A stretch of DNA of 64,000 nt from Agrobacterium rosae (lineage in GTDB: Bacteria; Pseudomonadota; Alphaproteobacteria; Rhizobiales; Rhizobiaceae). Positions 8,399 to 17,218 of this stretch are shown in pieces. The stretch covers positions 62,001 through 126,000 of the forward strand of contig NZ_NXEJ01000003.1 in assembly GCF_002915175.1 (NCBI RefSeq), in the 5' to 3' direction. Within the stretch, counting starts at the first letter, position 1. The number at the start of each line of letters is the position of its first letter. The position numbers and the translations under genes are program-made. A model generated the notes under the pieces. The model was not told where the DNA came from. It saw nothing but the letters and a program-made list of their open reading frames with translations, and searched no databases.

Positions 8399-9301
8399 TC
8401 ACTGTGCCGCAACCGATTTTCGCAGGATAGGTACGGCGAAGTTTATGAAAGTGCGTAGGGCTCCCCCTTCGAACCGTAGCGGCTGGAATACAAGATGCAC
8501 TGGCATTGGATCGGGCTCGTATTCGGGAAGAAGGGGAACAAGAGCTCCGTGTGCGATCTGTCGCTCAACCTGATAGGAAAGCGGGCGCACGATACCCATT
8601 CCGCGTTCGGCGGCTTCGATTGCCGCGCCCGCACTGTTCAATGCAATTCGGCATGTTACGCGTAACGAACGCACACGGCGGGCTGTCGCGCTTTCCCTAT
8701 AGGGCCACAGCTCCTGAGCTCCACCCTCGTTCAAGCCGATACACCAATGGTTGGCCAAATCGGCGGGACGGCTCGGCATAGAGCGTTCGGCGAGGTAGGA
8801 CGGGGCGGCGCAGGTTAGTCGACGAACCTCACCTATCTTAACGGCACTCATCGACGAATCCGGCAAATCCGCAAGGCGAACGGCGATGTCCACACCTTCG
8901 CCGACAAGGTCTACTATGCGGTTCAGGAAAAGCACGCGAACCTGCACGCGAGGATGCGCTGTCAGAAAGCTTTCGACTACGGGCATCACTTTCATGCGCC
9001 CGAAGAGTTCGGGTGCGGTGATCACCACGTTGCCACTGATATCCCTGTCTTGGGTACGGGAATCAAGACGAGCAAGCTCTTCCAGAACCGATCGATACGT
9101 CGATAAATGACGCTCGCCGGCCTCTGTCATCGCAAAGCGACGAGTCGTGCGCTCAAGAAGCCGCTCACCTGTCGTGTTTTCCAACTGTGCGACAGCCCGC
9201 GTTACCGAGGCCGGAGAAAGGCCGAGTTTACGGGCAGCACCGGCAAGGGAACCGTAATCTACCACAGCAACGAAGATTGAGATCGCTTCAAGACGGTCCA
9301 T
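8399..9301 (-). CDS. LysR family transcriptional regulator
   Basis: The N-terminal winged helix reads MDRLEAISIFVAVVDYGSLA then LGLSPASVTRAVAQLENTTG, the standard LysR HTH. The rest (from GNVVITAPELFGRMKVMPVV, VGEGVDIAVRLADLPDSSM) is the two-lobed effector domain of the CrgA-like subgroup. The length of 300 residues is usual. The ATG at 9301 is chosen because it begins the HTH directly; an upstream frame adds 32 unrelated residues. It is divergent from the alpha/beta hydrolase gene 96 bp away, so control of that gene is likely. Two inverted repeats lie in the shared gap. Confidence 0.94.
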   Translation of the reverse strand: MDRLEAISIFVAVVDYGSLAGAARKLGLSPASVTRAVAQLENTTGERLLERTTRRFAMTEAGERHLSTYRSVLEELARLDSRTQDRDISGNVVITAPELFGRMKVMPVVESFLTAHPRVQVRVLFLNRIVDLVGEGVDIAVRLADLPDSSMSAVKIGEVRRLTCAAPSYLAERSMPSRPADLANHWCIGLNEGGAQELWPYRESATARRVRSLRVTCRIALNSAGAAIEAAERGMGIVRPLSYQVERQIAHGALVPLLPEYEPDPMPVHLVFQPLRFEGGALRTFINFAVPILRKSVAAQ

Positions 9302-9313
9302 CGGAGTTTCCAA

Positions 9314-9382
9314 TTCTGCAATCAAGCTTTGCAGAAGTTTCTTATTATTCTCCAGTCTGAAATGCACTATCTTTCTGGAGAA
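9314..9382. promoter_or_regulatory. two inverted repeats between LysR and hydrolase genes
   Basis: TTCTGCAA (9314-9321) / TTGCAGAA (9329-9336) and TTCTCCAG (9348-9355) / CTGGAGAA (9375-9382) are two perfect 8-bp inverted repeats in the 96-bp divergent gap. Both fit the general LysR operator form of a dyad upstream of a divergently transcribed target. Which is the activator site is not determinable from sequence. Confidence 0.5.
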
Positions 9383-9397
9383 CCAAAGAAAGATCAT

Positions 9398-10246
9398 ATG
9401 ATGACAGTCCGTTATGGAACTAAAAAAATCGGCGATGTTGACGTCTTCTACCGAGAGGCCGGCCCAAGTGATGCGCCGGTGATCCTGCTACTGCATGGAT
9501 TTCCGACCGCCAGTCACATGTTTCGCGATTTGATGCCGCTGCTTGCCGACCGTTTTCGGCTCATTGCGCCGGACCTGCCCGGCTTCGGGCAGACGAAGGC
9601 ACCGCCGCGGGGCACGTTCGACTATACGTTTGATCACCTTGCCGACATTATTGAGGGTTTCACCGAAGCTCTTTCGCTTGATCTGTATGCGCTGTACATC
9701 TTCGACTATGGTGCGCCGGTGGGATTGCGTCTGGCGATGCGCCATCCTGAGCGGGTCTCGGCCATCGTTTCGCAGAATGGCAACGCCTATGTGGATGGGT
9801 TCAGCGACCAGTGGGGACCCTGGGAAACCTATTGGCGTGAACCAAATGCAGCGAACCGGGAAGCTTGCCGTCCCTCCTTGGAACCGGACACGATCCGCAA
9901 CTGGCAATATGGAACCGGGGCTGATCCGAAACTGCTGTCACCGGATGGGTATGAACTTGACATCGCCTATATGGCTCGGCCCGGTGCAGACGATATCCAA
10001 CTGGATTTGATCCTAGACTATCGTAACAATGTTGCGCTTTATCCTGACTTCCAGTCTTATTTCCGCGAGCACCGCCCACCTCTGTTAGCGGTATGGGGGC
10101 GCCATGATCCGGCATTCATCCCGGCCGGGGCGGAAGCTTACCGGCGCGATCTTCCAGACGCAGAAATCCATTTCCTCGATACGGGACATTTTGCGCTGGA
10201 AACGCATGCTGCTGAGATCGCAGAGCGAATGCGCGCCTTTCTTTGA
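9398..10246 (+). CDS. alpha/beta hydrolase, haloalkane dehalogenase/epoxide hydrolase-like
   Basis: Soluble 282-residue alpha/beta hydrolase. HGFPTASHMF (residues 33-42) is the oxyanion-hole turn and PDLPGFGQT follows. The nucleophile elbow reads FDYGAPVGLRLA with Asp103, as in epoxide hydrolases and dehalogenases rather than the Ser of esterases. The C-terminal AVWGRHDPAFIP supplies the acid region and DTGHFALE the catalytic His. The natural substrate is not predictable. ATGs at 9398 and 9401 are both possible starts. Its divergent LysR neighbour probably regulates it. A long perfect hairpin closes the gene downstream. Confidence 0.9.
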   Translation: MMTVRYGTKKIGDVDVFYREAGPSDAPVILLLHGFPTASHMFRDLMPLLADRFRLIAPDLPGFGQTKAPPRGTFDYTFDHLADIIEGFTEALSLDLYALYIFDYGAPVGLRLAMRHPERVSAIVSQNGNAYVDGFSDQWGPWETYWREPNAANREACRPSLEPDTIRNWQYGTGADPKLLSPDGYELDIAYMARPGADDIQLDLILDYRNNVALYPDFQSYFREHRPPLLAVWGRHDPAFIPAGAEAYRRDLPDAEIHFLDTGHFALETHAAEIAERMRAFL

Positions 10247-10264
10247 AGCCTTGACGACAAAATG

Positions 10265-10307
10265 GCCGATAGAGCGTTTCCTTGTTCAATGGAAACGCTC
10301 TATCGGC
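10265..10307. terminator. perfect 17-bp inverted repeat between convergent genes
   Basis: GCCGATAGAGCGTTTCC (10265-10281) pairs perfectly with 10291-10307 around a 9-base loop (TTGTTCAAT). It lies between the convergent hydrolase and amidohydrolase genes and could act as a bidirectional terminator. It has no T-run on either side, so it could also be a dispersed palindromic repeat. Confidence 0.65.
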
Positions 10308-10372
10308 TCCTCAAGCCAATATTCGTAACTTCCTTCACCCGGGATATGGTCTCGCAGATCAAGTACCGCTTT

Positions 10373-11572
10373 TCAACGGATGATTCTATTCCCATTCGCC
10401 ACCATTTTGCCGCCTTTAAAGACCCGGCGATTTTTTGGAAATGCGACGACTGCTTCGGGAACGCAAGTCGCTGCAACTGTGACGAAGTCAGCTTTCGCGC
10501 CAACGTGAACACCGTAGTTGTTTAAACGAAGAGCCTTCGCGCCTTCGCTTGTGACAATGTCGAATGCCGCTTTCAATTCACCATCTGTGTAGAAGCCGGA
10601 GCGGTAGCCGATGATTTCGGCGCGATGCAGCATATCGCCGTCGCCATATGGCCACCAGGAATCGCGGATGTTGTCGCTGCCGCTGAAAACCGTCACCCCT
10701 TCCTGCCGTAACAGTGCCACAGGTGGAAAATTATGGTTGCCGGGCGCGTTTGTCATGATCGAGACGCCGCTTCTGGCGATCGTCGCGGCAATCTTGCGGG
10801 CTTCGTACGGGGCAAGGTCGCCAAGCCCGTAGGCATGGCTGACTGCCACATGGCCCTGCATGCCGAGCGCGACTGTTCGTGCGCAAATTTCCTCAATGGT
10901 GAAAGCGCCCATGCTTCCGGCGTCATGAAGATGGATATCGATGTCTACGCCGTGTTTTTCCGCCACGCCGAAAACGACATCGAGATGGCCGTTCACATCA
11001 CGGTCGAAGCTTGCGGGGTCAAGGCCGCCAACGAGGTCCGCACCCAGTTTTATTGCCTCATCCAGCAGTTCCGAAGTGCCGGGGCTTTTGAGGATTCCGC
11101 TCTGGGGAAAAGCGACCAACTGAATATCGATCAGATCCTTGTAGTCTTCACGAACCGCCAGAATGGTCTCCAGCGATTTCAGTCCGACGGAGCCATCCAC
11201 CATGACGTGGCTGCGCATGTGCAGCGTTCCATTGCCGATGCAAAGATCGAGTTGGTCGCGCGCGCGTTTGTCCATCGGCGCGGCGATAGCCATGTTTTCC
11301 GCCTGGAATGCGACCCGCTCATGCACGTCGAAACCATTGGTGCAGGGGCGATGCGGCATCCATGTGTCGCCGTAGAAGCTCGTATCCAGATGAATGTGTC
11401 CTTCGACAAAACCCGGTACGAGTAAATCCCCGGCGACGTCGATTACGGAAGCGGATATCCTATCCGAACCCACAGCCTCAATCGAGGTGATCCGTCCAGC
11501 CTCCACATGAACATCGCGCAACAGGCCGTCGGCCATTTTGGCGTTGGTGAAGACAGTCTTGTCCGTACTCAT
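10373..11572 (-). CDS. amidohydrolase, cytosine deaminase/AtzC-like
   Basis: A 399-residue metal-dependent amidohydrolase of the COG0402/CodA type. The first metal motif is GFVEGHIHLD (His59, His61). Further ligands are in DIDIHLHDAG, VAVSHAYGLG and the Asp of FSGSDNIRDSWWPYG. Family members hydrolyse ring C-N or amide bonds (cytosine, N-alkylammelides, cyclic ureas); the substrate here is unknown. The ATG at 11572 follows GAGGAG; the longer upstream frame is not supported. It is the last gene of the minus-strand ABC importer operon (18.2-10.4 kb) and a close paralogue of the product of 15049-16242, so it probably acts on the imported compound. Confidence 0.9.
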   Translation of the reverse strand: MSTDKTVFTNAKMADGLLRDVHVEAGRITSIEAVGSDRISASVIDVAGDLLVPGFVEGHIHLDTSFYGDTWMPHRPCTNGFDVHERVAFQAENMAIAAPMDKRARDQLDLCIGNGTLHMRSHVMVDGSVGLKSLETILAVREDYKDLIDIQLVAFPQSGILKSPGTSELLDEAIKLGADLVGGLDPASFDRDVNGHLDVVFGVAEKHGVDIDIHLHDAGSMGAFTIEEICARTVALGMQGHVAVSHAYGLGDLAPYEARKIAATIARSGVSIMTNAPGNHNFPPVALLRQEGVTVFSGSDNIRDSWWPYGDGDMLHRAEIIGYRSGFYTDGELKAAFDIVTSEGAKALRLNNYGVHVGAKADFVTVAATCVPEAVVAFPKNRRVFKGGKMVANGNRIIR

Positions 11573-11610
11573 GAAAATTCTCCTCATATACGTTATCGCG
11601 CGGTGCCGCA

Positions 11611-12576
11611 CTAAAGCGGGGCCATGTGGCAAGCGACAACATCGCCGCCTTGGCGCACGCGTGAAACTGGTGCTTCCGTGCTGCAAATATCTGCTGCAAG
11701 CGGACAGCGTGGGTGGAAGGCGCAACCTTTTGGGGGATCAAGCGGGCTGGGCGGTTCGCCGCCCATCAGTGCCCGGTCACGATTGGGGGAGGCCACATCC
11801 GGGATCGTCTCGAGCAGCAACTTCGTGTAGGGGTGCTGCGGGTTAGCGAACAGGACTTCCGTATCAGCTTCCTCCACGATCCGCCCGAGATACATCACCG
11901 CAATCCGGTCTGCCATGTGGCGCACGACGGCCAGGTTGTGGCTGATAAACAGGTATGTTAGCCCAAGCTCGTCCTGAAGCTTGCGCATCAGATTGAGGAT
12001 TTGCGCTTGCACCGAGACATCGAGAGCCGATGTCGGTTCATCGCAGACGAGGAATTCCGGCTCGCTGGCCAGTGCACGGGCAATCGAGATACGCTGACGC
12101 TGACCACCGGAAAACTCATGCGAATAACGCTTGCTGTCATCGGGTGAGAGGCCAACGATCTTCAGCAGATCGGCCACACGCTCGGTCACGGCCTCTGCAC
12201 TGTCGCGCAGGCCGAATTCGCGGATGGGTTCGGCAATGATATCGCCGACGCGCCAGCGCGGATTGAGGCTTGCATGCGGGTCCTGGAAAATCATCTGCGC
12301 TTCCATCGGCTTGCCGTCGCTGGCCGGTGCGAAGACGATGGCTCCTTCGGTCGGGGCGTAAAGCCGCGTCACGAGCCGCGCTACCGTCGATTTCCCGCAG
12401 CCGGACTCGCCGACAAGTGCCAGGCACTTGCCCTTTTGGACGATGAAGGTGACATCCTGCACGGCATGCAGATAACGTTTCGGCTTGCGCTCGATCATCC
12501 TGTTCAGCCAGGGCGTCGAAACATCGAAGACCCGCGTTAGCTGATCGACCTCAAGGGCATTTTGGGAACTTCTCAT
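11611..12576 (-). CDS. peptide/opine-type ABC importer ATPase (DppF/OppF-like)
   Basis: A 321-residue ATPase with Walker A GESGCGKST, Q-loop MIFQDPHASLNPRW, signature EFSGGQRQRISIARALA, Walker [13 protein letters not shown] and the H-loop SHNLAVVRHM. The C-terminal oligopeptide-type extension, with its Fe-S-like CxxxxxCxxxxxxC cluster region (GCAFHPRCPLAADIC), is present. It is the second ATPase of the importer; its ATG overlaps the stop of the first ATPase gene (ATGA). Acts at the inner face of the membrane with the two permeases at 16.3-18.2 kb. Confidence 0.95.
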   Translation of the reverse strand: MRSSQNALEVDQLTRVFDVSTPWLNRMIERKPKRYLHAVQDVTFIVQKGKCLALVGESGCGKSTVARLVTRLYAPTEGAIVFAPASDGKPMEAQMIFQDPHASLNPRWRVGDIIAEPIREFGLRDSAEAVTERVADLLKIVGLSPDDSKRYSHEFSGGQRQRISIARALASEPEFLVCDEPTSALDVSVQAQILNLMRKLQDELGLTYLFISHNLAVVRHMADRIAVMYLGRIVEEADTEVLFANPQHPYTKLLLETIPDVASPNRDRALMGGEPPSPLDPPKGCAFHPRCPLAADICSTEAPVSRVRQGGDVVACHMAPL

Positions 12577-13559
12577 GCAACACCTCCATCATGTAGCAGG
12601 CAGGCGACGGCACCGTGGGCCTGGGGTATCAGCGCCGGGCGGATTTTGAGACAGCGTGGACCGACGGCACGACAGCGTGGATTGAAGGCGCAGCCAGGCG
12701 GAATGGCATTCAGTCGTGGCATGGCACCGTCTATCTGGGTGAGGTGTTCGACACGCGCGCCAAGCGCTGGAATCGAGCCCATCAGGCCGCGCGTGTAAGG
12801 ATGTTTCGGGCGGGAGATGACATCCTCAACAGTGCCGATCTCGATGATGCGGCCCGCATACATCACTGCGACGCGGTCAGCCGTCTCTGCGATCACCCCC
12901 ATGTCGTGGGTGACTAACATGACGCCGGCACCTTGCTCCCGGCACAGCTTGCGCAGCAGGCTGGTAATCTGCGCCTGTATCGAGACATCAAGCGCCGTTG
13001 TCGGTTCATCGGCGATGATCAGTTGCGGATTTCCAGCAAGTGCTAATGCGATCACGACGCGTTGCCGCATGCCGCCGGAAAACTGGTGCGGATAATGATC
13101 GATGCGCTCGTCCGCACCGGGAATGCCCACCTGTTGCAGCAGGTGAACGCCATGAAGCCGCGCCTGCGCACGGTTCCGGTCTGAATGCAGCCGGATGGTT
13201 TCGATGAGTTGTTGACCGACGGAAAACAGGGGATTGAGCGAGGTCAGCGGGTCCTGAAATATGGCCCCGACCATGCGGCCTCGCACATTTTCCATCTCGT
13301 CATCGTTCAGATTATCCGTCCGTTTGCCGCCAATATGAATTTCGCCGGAAGCGACGCGACCTGGCGGTTCAAGAAGTCCGAGAACGGCCATGCCGGTCAT
13401 CGACTTTCCTGCACCCGACTCGCCCACGACACCGAGGATCTCGCCCCGAGCAATCGTCAGGGACACATCGGACAACGCCGTCAGAACGCCACCGCGGGTT
13501 GGGAATTCGACAGAAAGACCTTTGACTTCAAGAGCAGGAGAGGCACTTGCAGAGTTCAT
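12573..13559 (-). CDS. peptide/opine-type ABC importer ATPase (DppD/OppD-like)
   Basis: 328 residues with Walker A GESGAGKSM, Q-loop AIFQDPLTSLNPL, signature QFSGGMRQRVVIALALA, Walker B LIIADEPTTALD and LVTHDMGVIAE. The C-terminal extension carries CAFNPRCRAVGPRC. It pairs with the DppF-like ATPase encoded immediately downstream. The ATG overlaps the stop codon of the preceding amidohydrolase gene by four bases, so transporter and enzyme are translationally coupled. That supports a shared substrate. Confidence 0.95.
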   Translation of the reverse strand: MNSASASPALEVKGLSVEFPTRGGVLTALSDVSLTIARGEILGVVGESGAGKSMTGMAVLGLLEPPGRVASGEIHIGGKRTDNLNDDEMENVRGRMVGAIFQDPLTSLNPLFSVGQQLIETIRLHSDRNRAQARLHGVHLLQQVGIPGADERIDHYPHQFSGGMRQRVVIALALAGNPQLIIADEPTTALDVSIQAQITSLLRKLCREQGAGVMLVTHDMGVIAETADRVAVMYAGRIIEIGTVEDVISRPKHPYTRGLMGSIPALGARVEHLTQIDGAMPRLNAIPPGCAFNPRCRAVGPRCLKIRPALIPQAHGAVACLLHDGGVA

Positions 13560-15052
13560 GACGACACCTCACTCTGAAAGGAAGGATAGCTGGGCGGAAA
13601 GATGTCCTCCACCGATGGATGGTCGTAGGTGCGCTCAGGATAACGCGCGATCAGACCGTCAAATTGTTGCTGCGCCTGGCTTCGGGCAGCGACGAGATCG
13701 ATTCCGGCCACTTGCCCGTCGCGCATGGAAATCCGCCCATCGACGATTGTCGCGCGGGTGACGCGACCAGTAGCGCCATAGAGAAGCGTCTGGATGGGAT
13801 CGATGCTCGGCGCGATCCTCCGGTCCGCCATGTCGAATACTGCGATATCGGCCTTTGCACCTGGCGCAATGCGTCCAAGATCAGGGCGCTTCAGGGCGTC
13901 GGCTCCTGCAAGGGTCGCTGCATCGTAGAACTCCGTGGCCGATCCGGCATCAACGCGCGCTTCCGCAATCCTGTTTGCCATCATACCAACGGCCATGTTC
14001 AACACCATGTCGGGCGGGGCCGTATCGGTGCCCATGCCGATGCGAATGCCCTTCGCTTTCAGTCGGGAAAAGGATTTGAGCGACGACCCGTGCCGCGCAG
14101 ACACAAGCGGACAATGGGCGACGGTGACGCCGTTTGCCGCATACCGCAGCAGATCGTCGTCGGTCGCCACTGTCGCATGCGGCGCGATCAGTCTAGAGGA
14201 GAGGAAGCCGAGACCATCAAGCCATTGCGGAGCGGTGGTGCCATGTAGGCGCTGGACGGTTTGCAATTCCATTTCGCCCTGCGCCATGTGCAAACGCACG
14301 GGCATATCCAGATCATCGGCAAGGCCAAATGTCTGTCGCAGCAGTTCCTCCGTGCAGGTTTCGACACGGTCCGGAGCGAACATGCCCGATATCAGTCCAT
14401 TTCCGGCGCCGTCAACCCTTTTGGCAAAAGCCGCAGCGTCCGAAAGCTCGCTAAGTCCACGCGCCTCGTCAAACACCGGCTGCATAGCGCCCGCTTCGTC
14501 AAGGATGACGCCGCCTGTGCGATAGGCCGGGCCAAGCCAGACGCGGATGCCGAGTTCTTCTGCGGCGACGGCGGCTGCCTCGAATTCGGCGACCGTTTCG
14601 CCCCAAGCGCGATAGAAAAGCGACGCGATGGGTAGCGCCGAGGTGATGCCATTAAGAAGCAGCTGAGCGAACGCATAACGCTTCTGGAAGGCCAGCTCCT
14701 CTGGTGTATACATTTCATAGGCTCTTGCTGCGTAATCGGAAGGCCAGACCCGCCCCTTTTTCCAGCCGGGCTGGTTGTCCATTGCGAGCACGGTCGTATC
14801 GAGATCGGAGAGCGCATCGAGATCGACAAAACCAGGGCCGATAAGGGCGTCACCCATGTCGTAACGTGCGGCCAACTCGCCGCCAAAGCGGGACCCGACC
14901 CAGATGACGCGGTCATTCTCGATGACAACTTCACCGCCGTTGATCAGGCGTCTGCCGTCCGGCATGTCGGCAATCACGTAACGCGCGGCCAGCGCCCAGC
15001 GACCGGGCGGGCGTTTGCCGAGAGGGAGCGTGGACCAGTCAGCATTCGTCAT
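13556..15052 (-). CDS. amidohydrolase-family protein lacking the N-terminal HxH motif
   Basis: A 498-residue TRZ/ATZ-type amidohydrolase by overall layout: an N-terminal beta sandwich (EVVIENDRVIWVG), barrel strands with RLHMAQGEME, IAPHATVATDDDLLRYA, VAHCPLVSARHGSSL and MGTDTAPPDM, and the C-terminal GRIAPGAKADIAVFD. The first metal motif, usually PGFVD-x-H-x-H, reads PGFVDLDALSDLD (residues 73-85), with Asp79 and Leu81 at the His positions. Either it binds metal differently or it is a distinct uncharacterised subfamily. It sits inside the importer operon, overlapping the ATPase gene downstream (ATGA) and the amidohydrolase gene upstream (ATGA), so it is fully coupled to them. Confidence 0.85.
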   Translation of the reverse strand: MTNADWSTLPLGKRPPGRWALAARYVIADMPDGRRLINGGEVVIENDRVIWVGSRFGGELAARYDMGDALIGPGFVDLDALSDLDTTVLAMDNQPGWKKGRVWPSDYAARAYEMYTPEELAFQKRYAFAQLLLNGITSALPIASLFYRAWGETVAEFEAAAVAAEELGIRVWLGPAYRTGGVILDEAGAMQPVFDEARGLSELSDAAAFAKRVDGAGNGLISGMFAPDRVETCTEELLRQTFGLADDLDMPVRLHMAQGEMELQTVQRLHGTTAPQWLDGLGFLSSRLIAPHATVATDDDLLRYAANGVTVAHCPLVSARHGSSLKSFSRLKAKGIRIGMGTDTAPPDMVLNMAVGMMANRIAEARVDAGSATEFYDAATLAGADALKRPDLGRIAPGAKADIAVFDMADRRIAPSIDPIQTLLYGATGRVTRATIVDGRISMRDGQVAGIDLVAARSQAQQQFDGLIARYPERTYDHPSVEDIFPPSYPSFQSEVSS

Positions 15053-16242
15053 GGTCGTGCTCTCAGGCTTGCACCGTCGCGCGCAACGATATTGCCCGCC
15101 GTGACCACGAGTTTGCGCGGCTGGTGTGTAACGATAGCTTCGCCGACGCTTTCGCCTTCGACAAGCACGACGTCACCACGACCGCCCACCTCAAGTGCAT
15201 GGGCGGGACGATCCATCGCCAGAGCGCCACCGGTGGTGCAGACGTCGAGAGCCATGGCAAGCTCGTCATCGCGGCGCAGATTGTTCTTCATGCCCAGCAG
15301 CATGGCCCGTTCCAGCATGTCTCCATTGCCATAGGGTCCCCATGTGTCGCGGAAACCATCCACCCCGGCACCGAAGCGAACACCCGACGCATGCAGACGT
15401 TTCAGCGACGGGACTTCACGAGATGGGGGTGCCGTTGTGAAAATAGGGATATCCAGCTCGGCACAGGTATCGATCAGTGCTTGCGAGACGTTCCAATCCG
15501 GAAGGCCCAGGCAGAAGGCATGGCTGACCGCGACCTTGCCCTGCATACCCATGGCACGGATACGCTCGAAGATCATCTCCATGGAGAATGCACCCAGCTC
15601 TCCGCCTTCGTGGAGATGGATATCGATGCCTTTACCGTGTTTTTCGGCAATGGCGAAGATGGTATCGAGATGTCCTTTCGGATCGCGATCCATGCCGCAA
15701 GGATCGAGACCGCCAACCAGATCGGCACCCATTTCCATGGCCTTGTCCAGCAGCTCGGCGGTGCCGGGTCTGCGCATCAGTCCTGATTGCGGGAAGGCGA
15801 CAATTTCAATTTCGACAACGTCCGCAAGCTGACGCCGCGTTTCCATGACGCCTTCCAGTGCGATCAAACCCTGGTCGGTGTCGATGTCGACATGGGTGCG
15901 GATCAGCGTCGTGCCATAGCCCACAGACTGCAACGATTGCCGCATGGATTGCACATGGGCGTCGAGGCCGTATTCACGCTTTACCGCGCGCTCATTGTCG
16001 ATCTTGTCGATCAGCCGCGGGCCAACCGTGTTGACGTACCAGGGATATCCCAGCAGCGACTTGTCGAGATGGGTATGGGCATCGACCAGACCGGGAATGG
16101 CGATGCGTCCACCGGCATCCTCGACAGGAACGCCGTCGGCTGCCAACTTCTCGCCGATTGCAGCAATGCGTCCGTCCTTGATCAGGATATCGGCCTTTAC
16201 GCCACCCATGGGTCTTGCGTTGGTAATCAGAAGATCGGTCAT
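15049..16242 (-). CDS. amidohydrolase, cytosine deaminase/AtzC-like
   Basis: A 397-residue amidohydrolase with metal motif GLVDAHTHLDKS (His56, His58), then DIDIHLHEGG, VAVSHAFCLG and the Asp region FGAGVDGFRDTWGPYG. It is clearly paralogous to the product of 10373-11572: both share IVAFPQSG, LGLG-type loops and the GNGDML/GDGDML ending. The ATG at 16242 is preferred over the adjacent TTG, with GAGG upstream. It starts 9 bp after the DppC-like permease stop and overlaps the next amidohydrolase gene by four bases. Expected reaction: hydrolytic deamination or ring opening of a nitrogenous compound imported by the same operon's transporter. Confidence 0.9.
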   Translation of the reverse strand: MTDLLITNARPMGGVKADILIKDGRIAAIGEKLAADGVPVEDAGGRIAIPGLVDAHTHLDKSLLGYPWYVNTVGPRLIDKIDNERAVKREYGLDAHVQSMRQSLQSVGYGTTLIRTHVDIDTDQGLIALEGVMETRRQLADVVEIEIVAFPQSGLMRRPGTAELLDKAMEMGADLVGGLDPCGMDRDPKGHLDTIFAIAEKHGKGIDIHLHEGGELGAFSMEMIFERIRAMGMQGKVAVSHAFCLGLPDWNVSQALIDTCAELDIPIFTTAPPSREVPSLKRLHASGVRFGAGVDGFRDTWGPYGNGDMLERAMLLGMKNNLRRDDELAMALDVCTTGGALAMDRPAHALEVGGRGDVVLVEGESVGEAIVTHQPRKLVVTAGNIVARDGASLRARP

Positions 16243-16251
16243 CAAAATGCC

Positions 16252-17205
16252 TCAGCGTAATTTGGGGTTAAGGGCGTCGCGCAGCCAGTCGCCGAGCACG
16301 TTGATGGACACAACGAGCAGACAGAGCTGAAGGCCCGGAAAAAGCACGATCCACCACAGACCGGAGAACAGATACTGATTGCCGATGCGGATCAGCGTTC
16401 CCAACGATGGCTGTTCCGGCGGCATGCCAACACCGAGGAAAGACAGCGTTGCCTCGATCAGGATACCAAGGCCGAAGTTCAGCGTGGCAGTCACCAGCAG
16501 GGGCGTCGTGGTGTTGGGAAGGATGTGTTTCAACATGATGCGCCATGTCGGCACGCGGATGAGCCTTGCCGCCTGCACATATTCCTTGTTGCGCTCGACC
16601 ATGGTCTGCGCCCGCACGGTCCGCGCATATTGCACCCACGCAGACAGCGAGATCGCAAACACGATGACGCCGGATGCGCCTGCTTCACGCACATAGGGCG
16701 GCAGCAGCTGCCGGGCGAGTGCTGAGACGAGAATGGCGATGAGCATCGTTGGCATGGACAGCAGCACATCACCCGCGCGCATCAACAGACTGTCTACCCA
16801 TTTGCCGTGGTAGCCGGCAATCAGTCCGAGCGTTGACCCAACCACCAGCGACACGGCGACGGACGCGGCACCGATGATAATGGACGCCCGCGATCCATAA
16901 AGGATGGCTGACAACAGATCGCGCCCCTGAACGTCGGTGCCGAGAATGTAGGGCCATTGTCCCTCGGCCATCCAGATCGGTGGTATCTCGGCGTTCAGCA
17001 AATCCAGAGAGGCGAGATCGTAAGGGTTCTGCACCGTGAACAACGGAGCCAGAAAAGCCGATGCGATCAGCACCAGAAGCAGGATTGCCGCGATAATGGC
17101 GGATGGATGATGGGTGAAGCTCCATCCCAGATCGGATTGTAGCAACCGTGCCAATCGCGATGGTGTTGGTTTGGTCGTTGTCTGCGTCGGTTCGATGGCG
17201 GTCAT
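16252..17205 (-). CDS. peptide/opine-type ABC importer permease (DppC-like)
   Basis: A 317-residue inner-membrane permease. After a short cytoplasmic N-terminus comes the first membrane helix (AIIAAILLLVLIASAFLAPL), a periplasmic loop with the typical GTDVQGRDLLSAILYG, and five further helices. The EAA loop (EYVQAARLIRVPTWRIMLKH) contacts the ATPase. Its ATG lies 13 bp downstream of the DppB-like permease gene. Function: half of the transmembrane channel. Confidence 0.95.
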   Translation of the reverse strand: MTAIEPTQTTTKPTPSRLARLLQSDLGWSFTHHPSAIIAAILLLVLIASAFLAPLFTVQNPYDLASLDLLNAEIPPIWMAEGQWPYILGTDVQGRDLLSAILYGSRASIIIGAASVAVSLVVGSTLGLIAGYHGKWVDSLLMRAGDVLLSMPTMLIAILVSALARQLLPPYVREAGASGVIVFAISLSAWVQYARTVRAQTMVERNKEYVQAARLIRVPTWRIMLKHILPNTTTPLLVTATLNFGLGILIEATLSFLGVGMPPEQPSLGTLIRIGNQYLFSGLWWIVLFPGLQLCLLVVSINVLGDWLRDALNPKLR

Positions 17206-17218
17206 GGTGATGCTCCTG

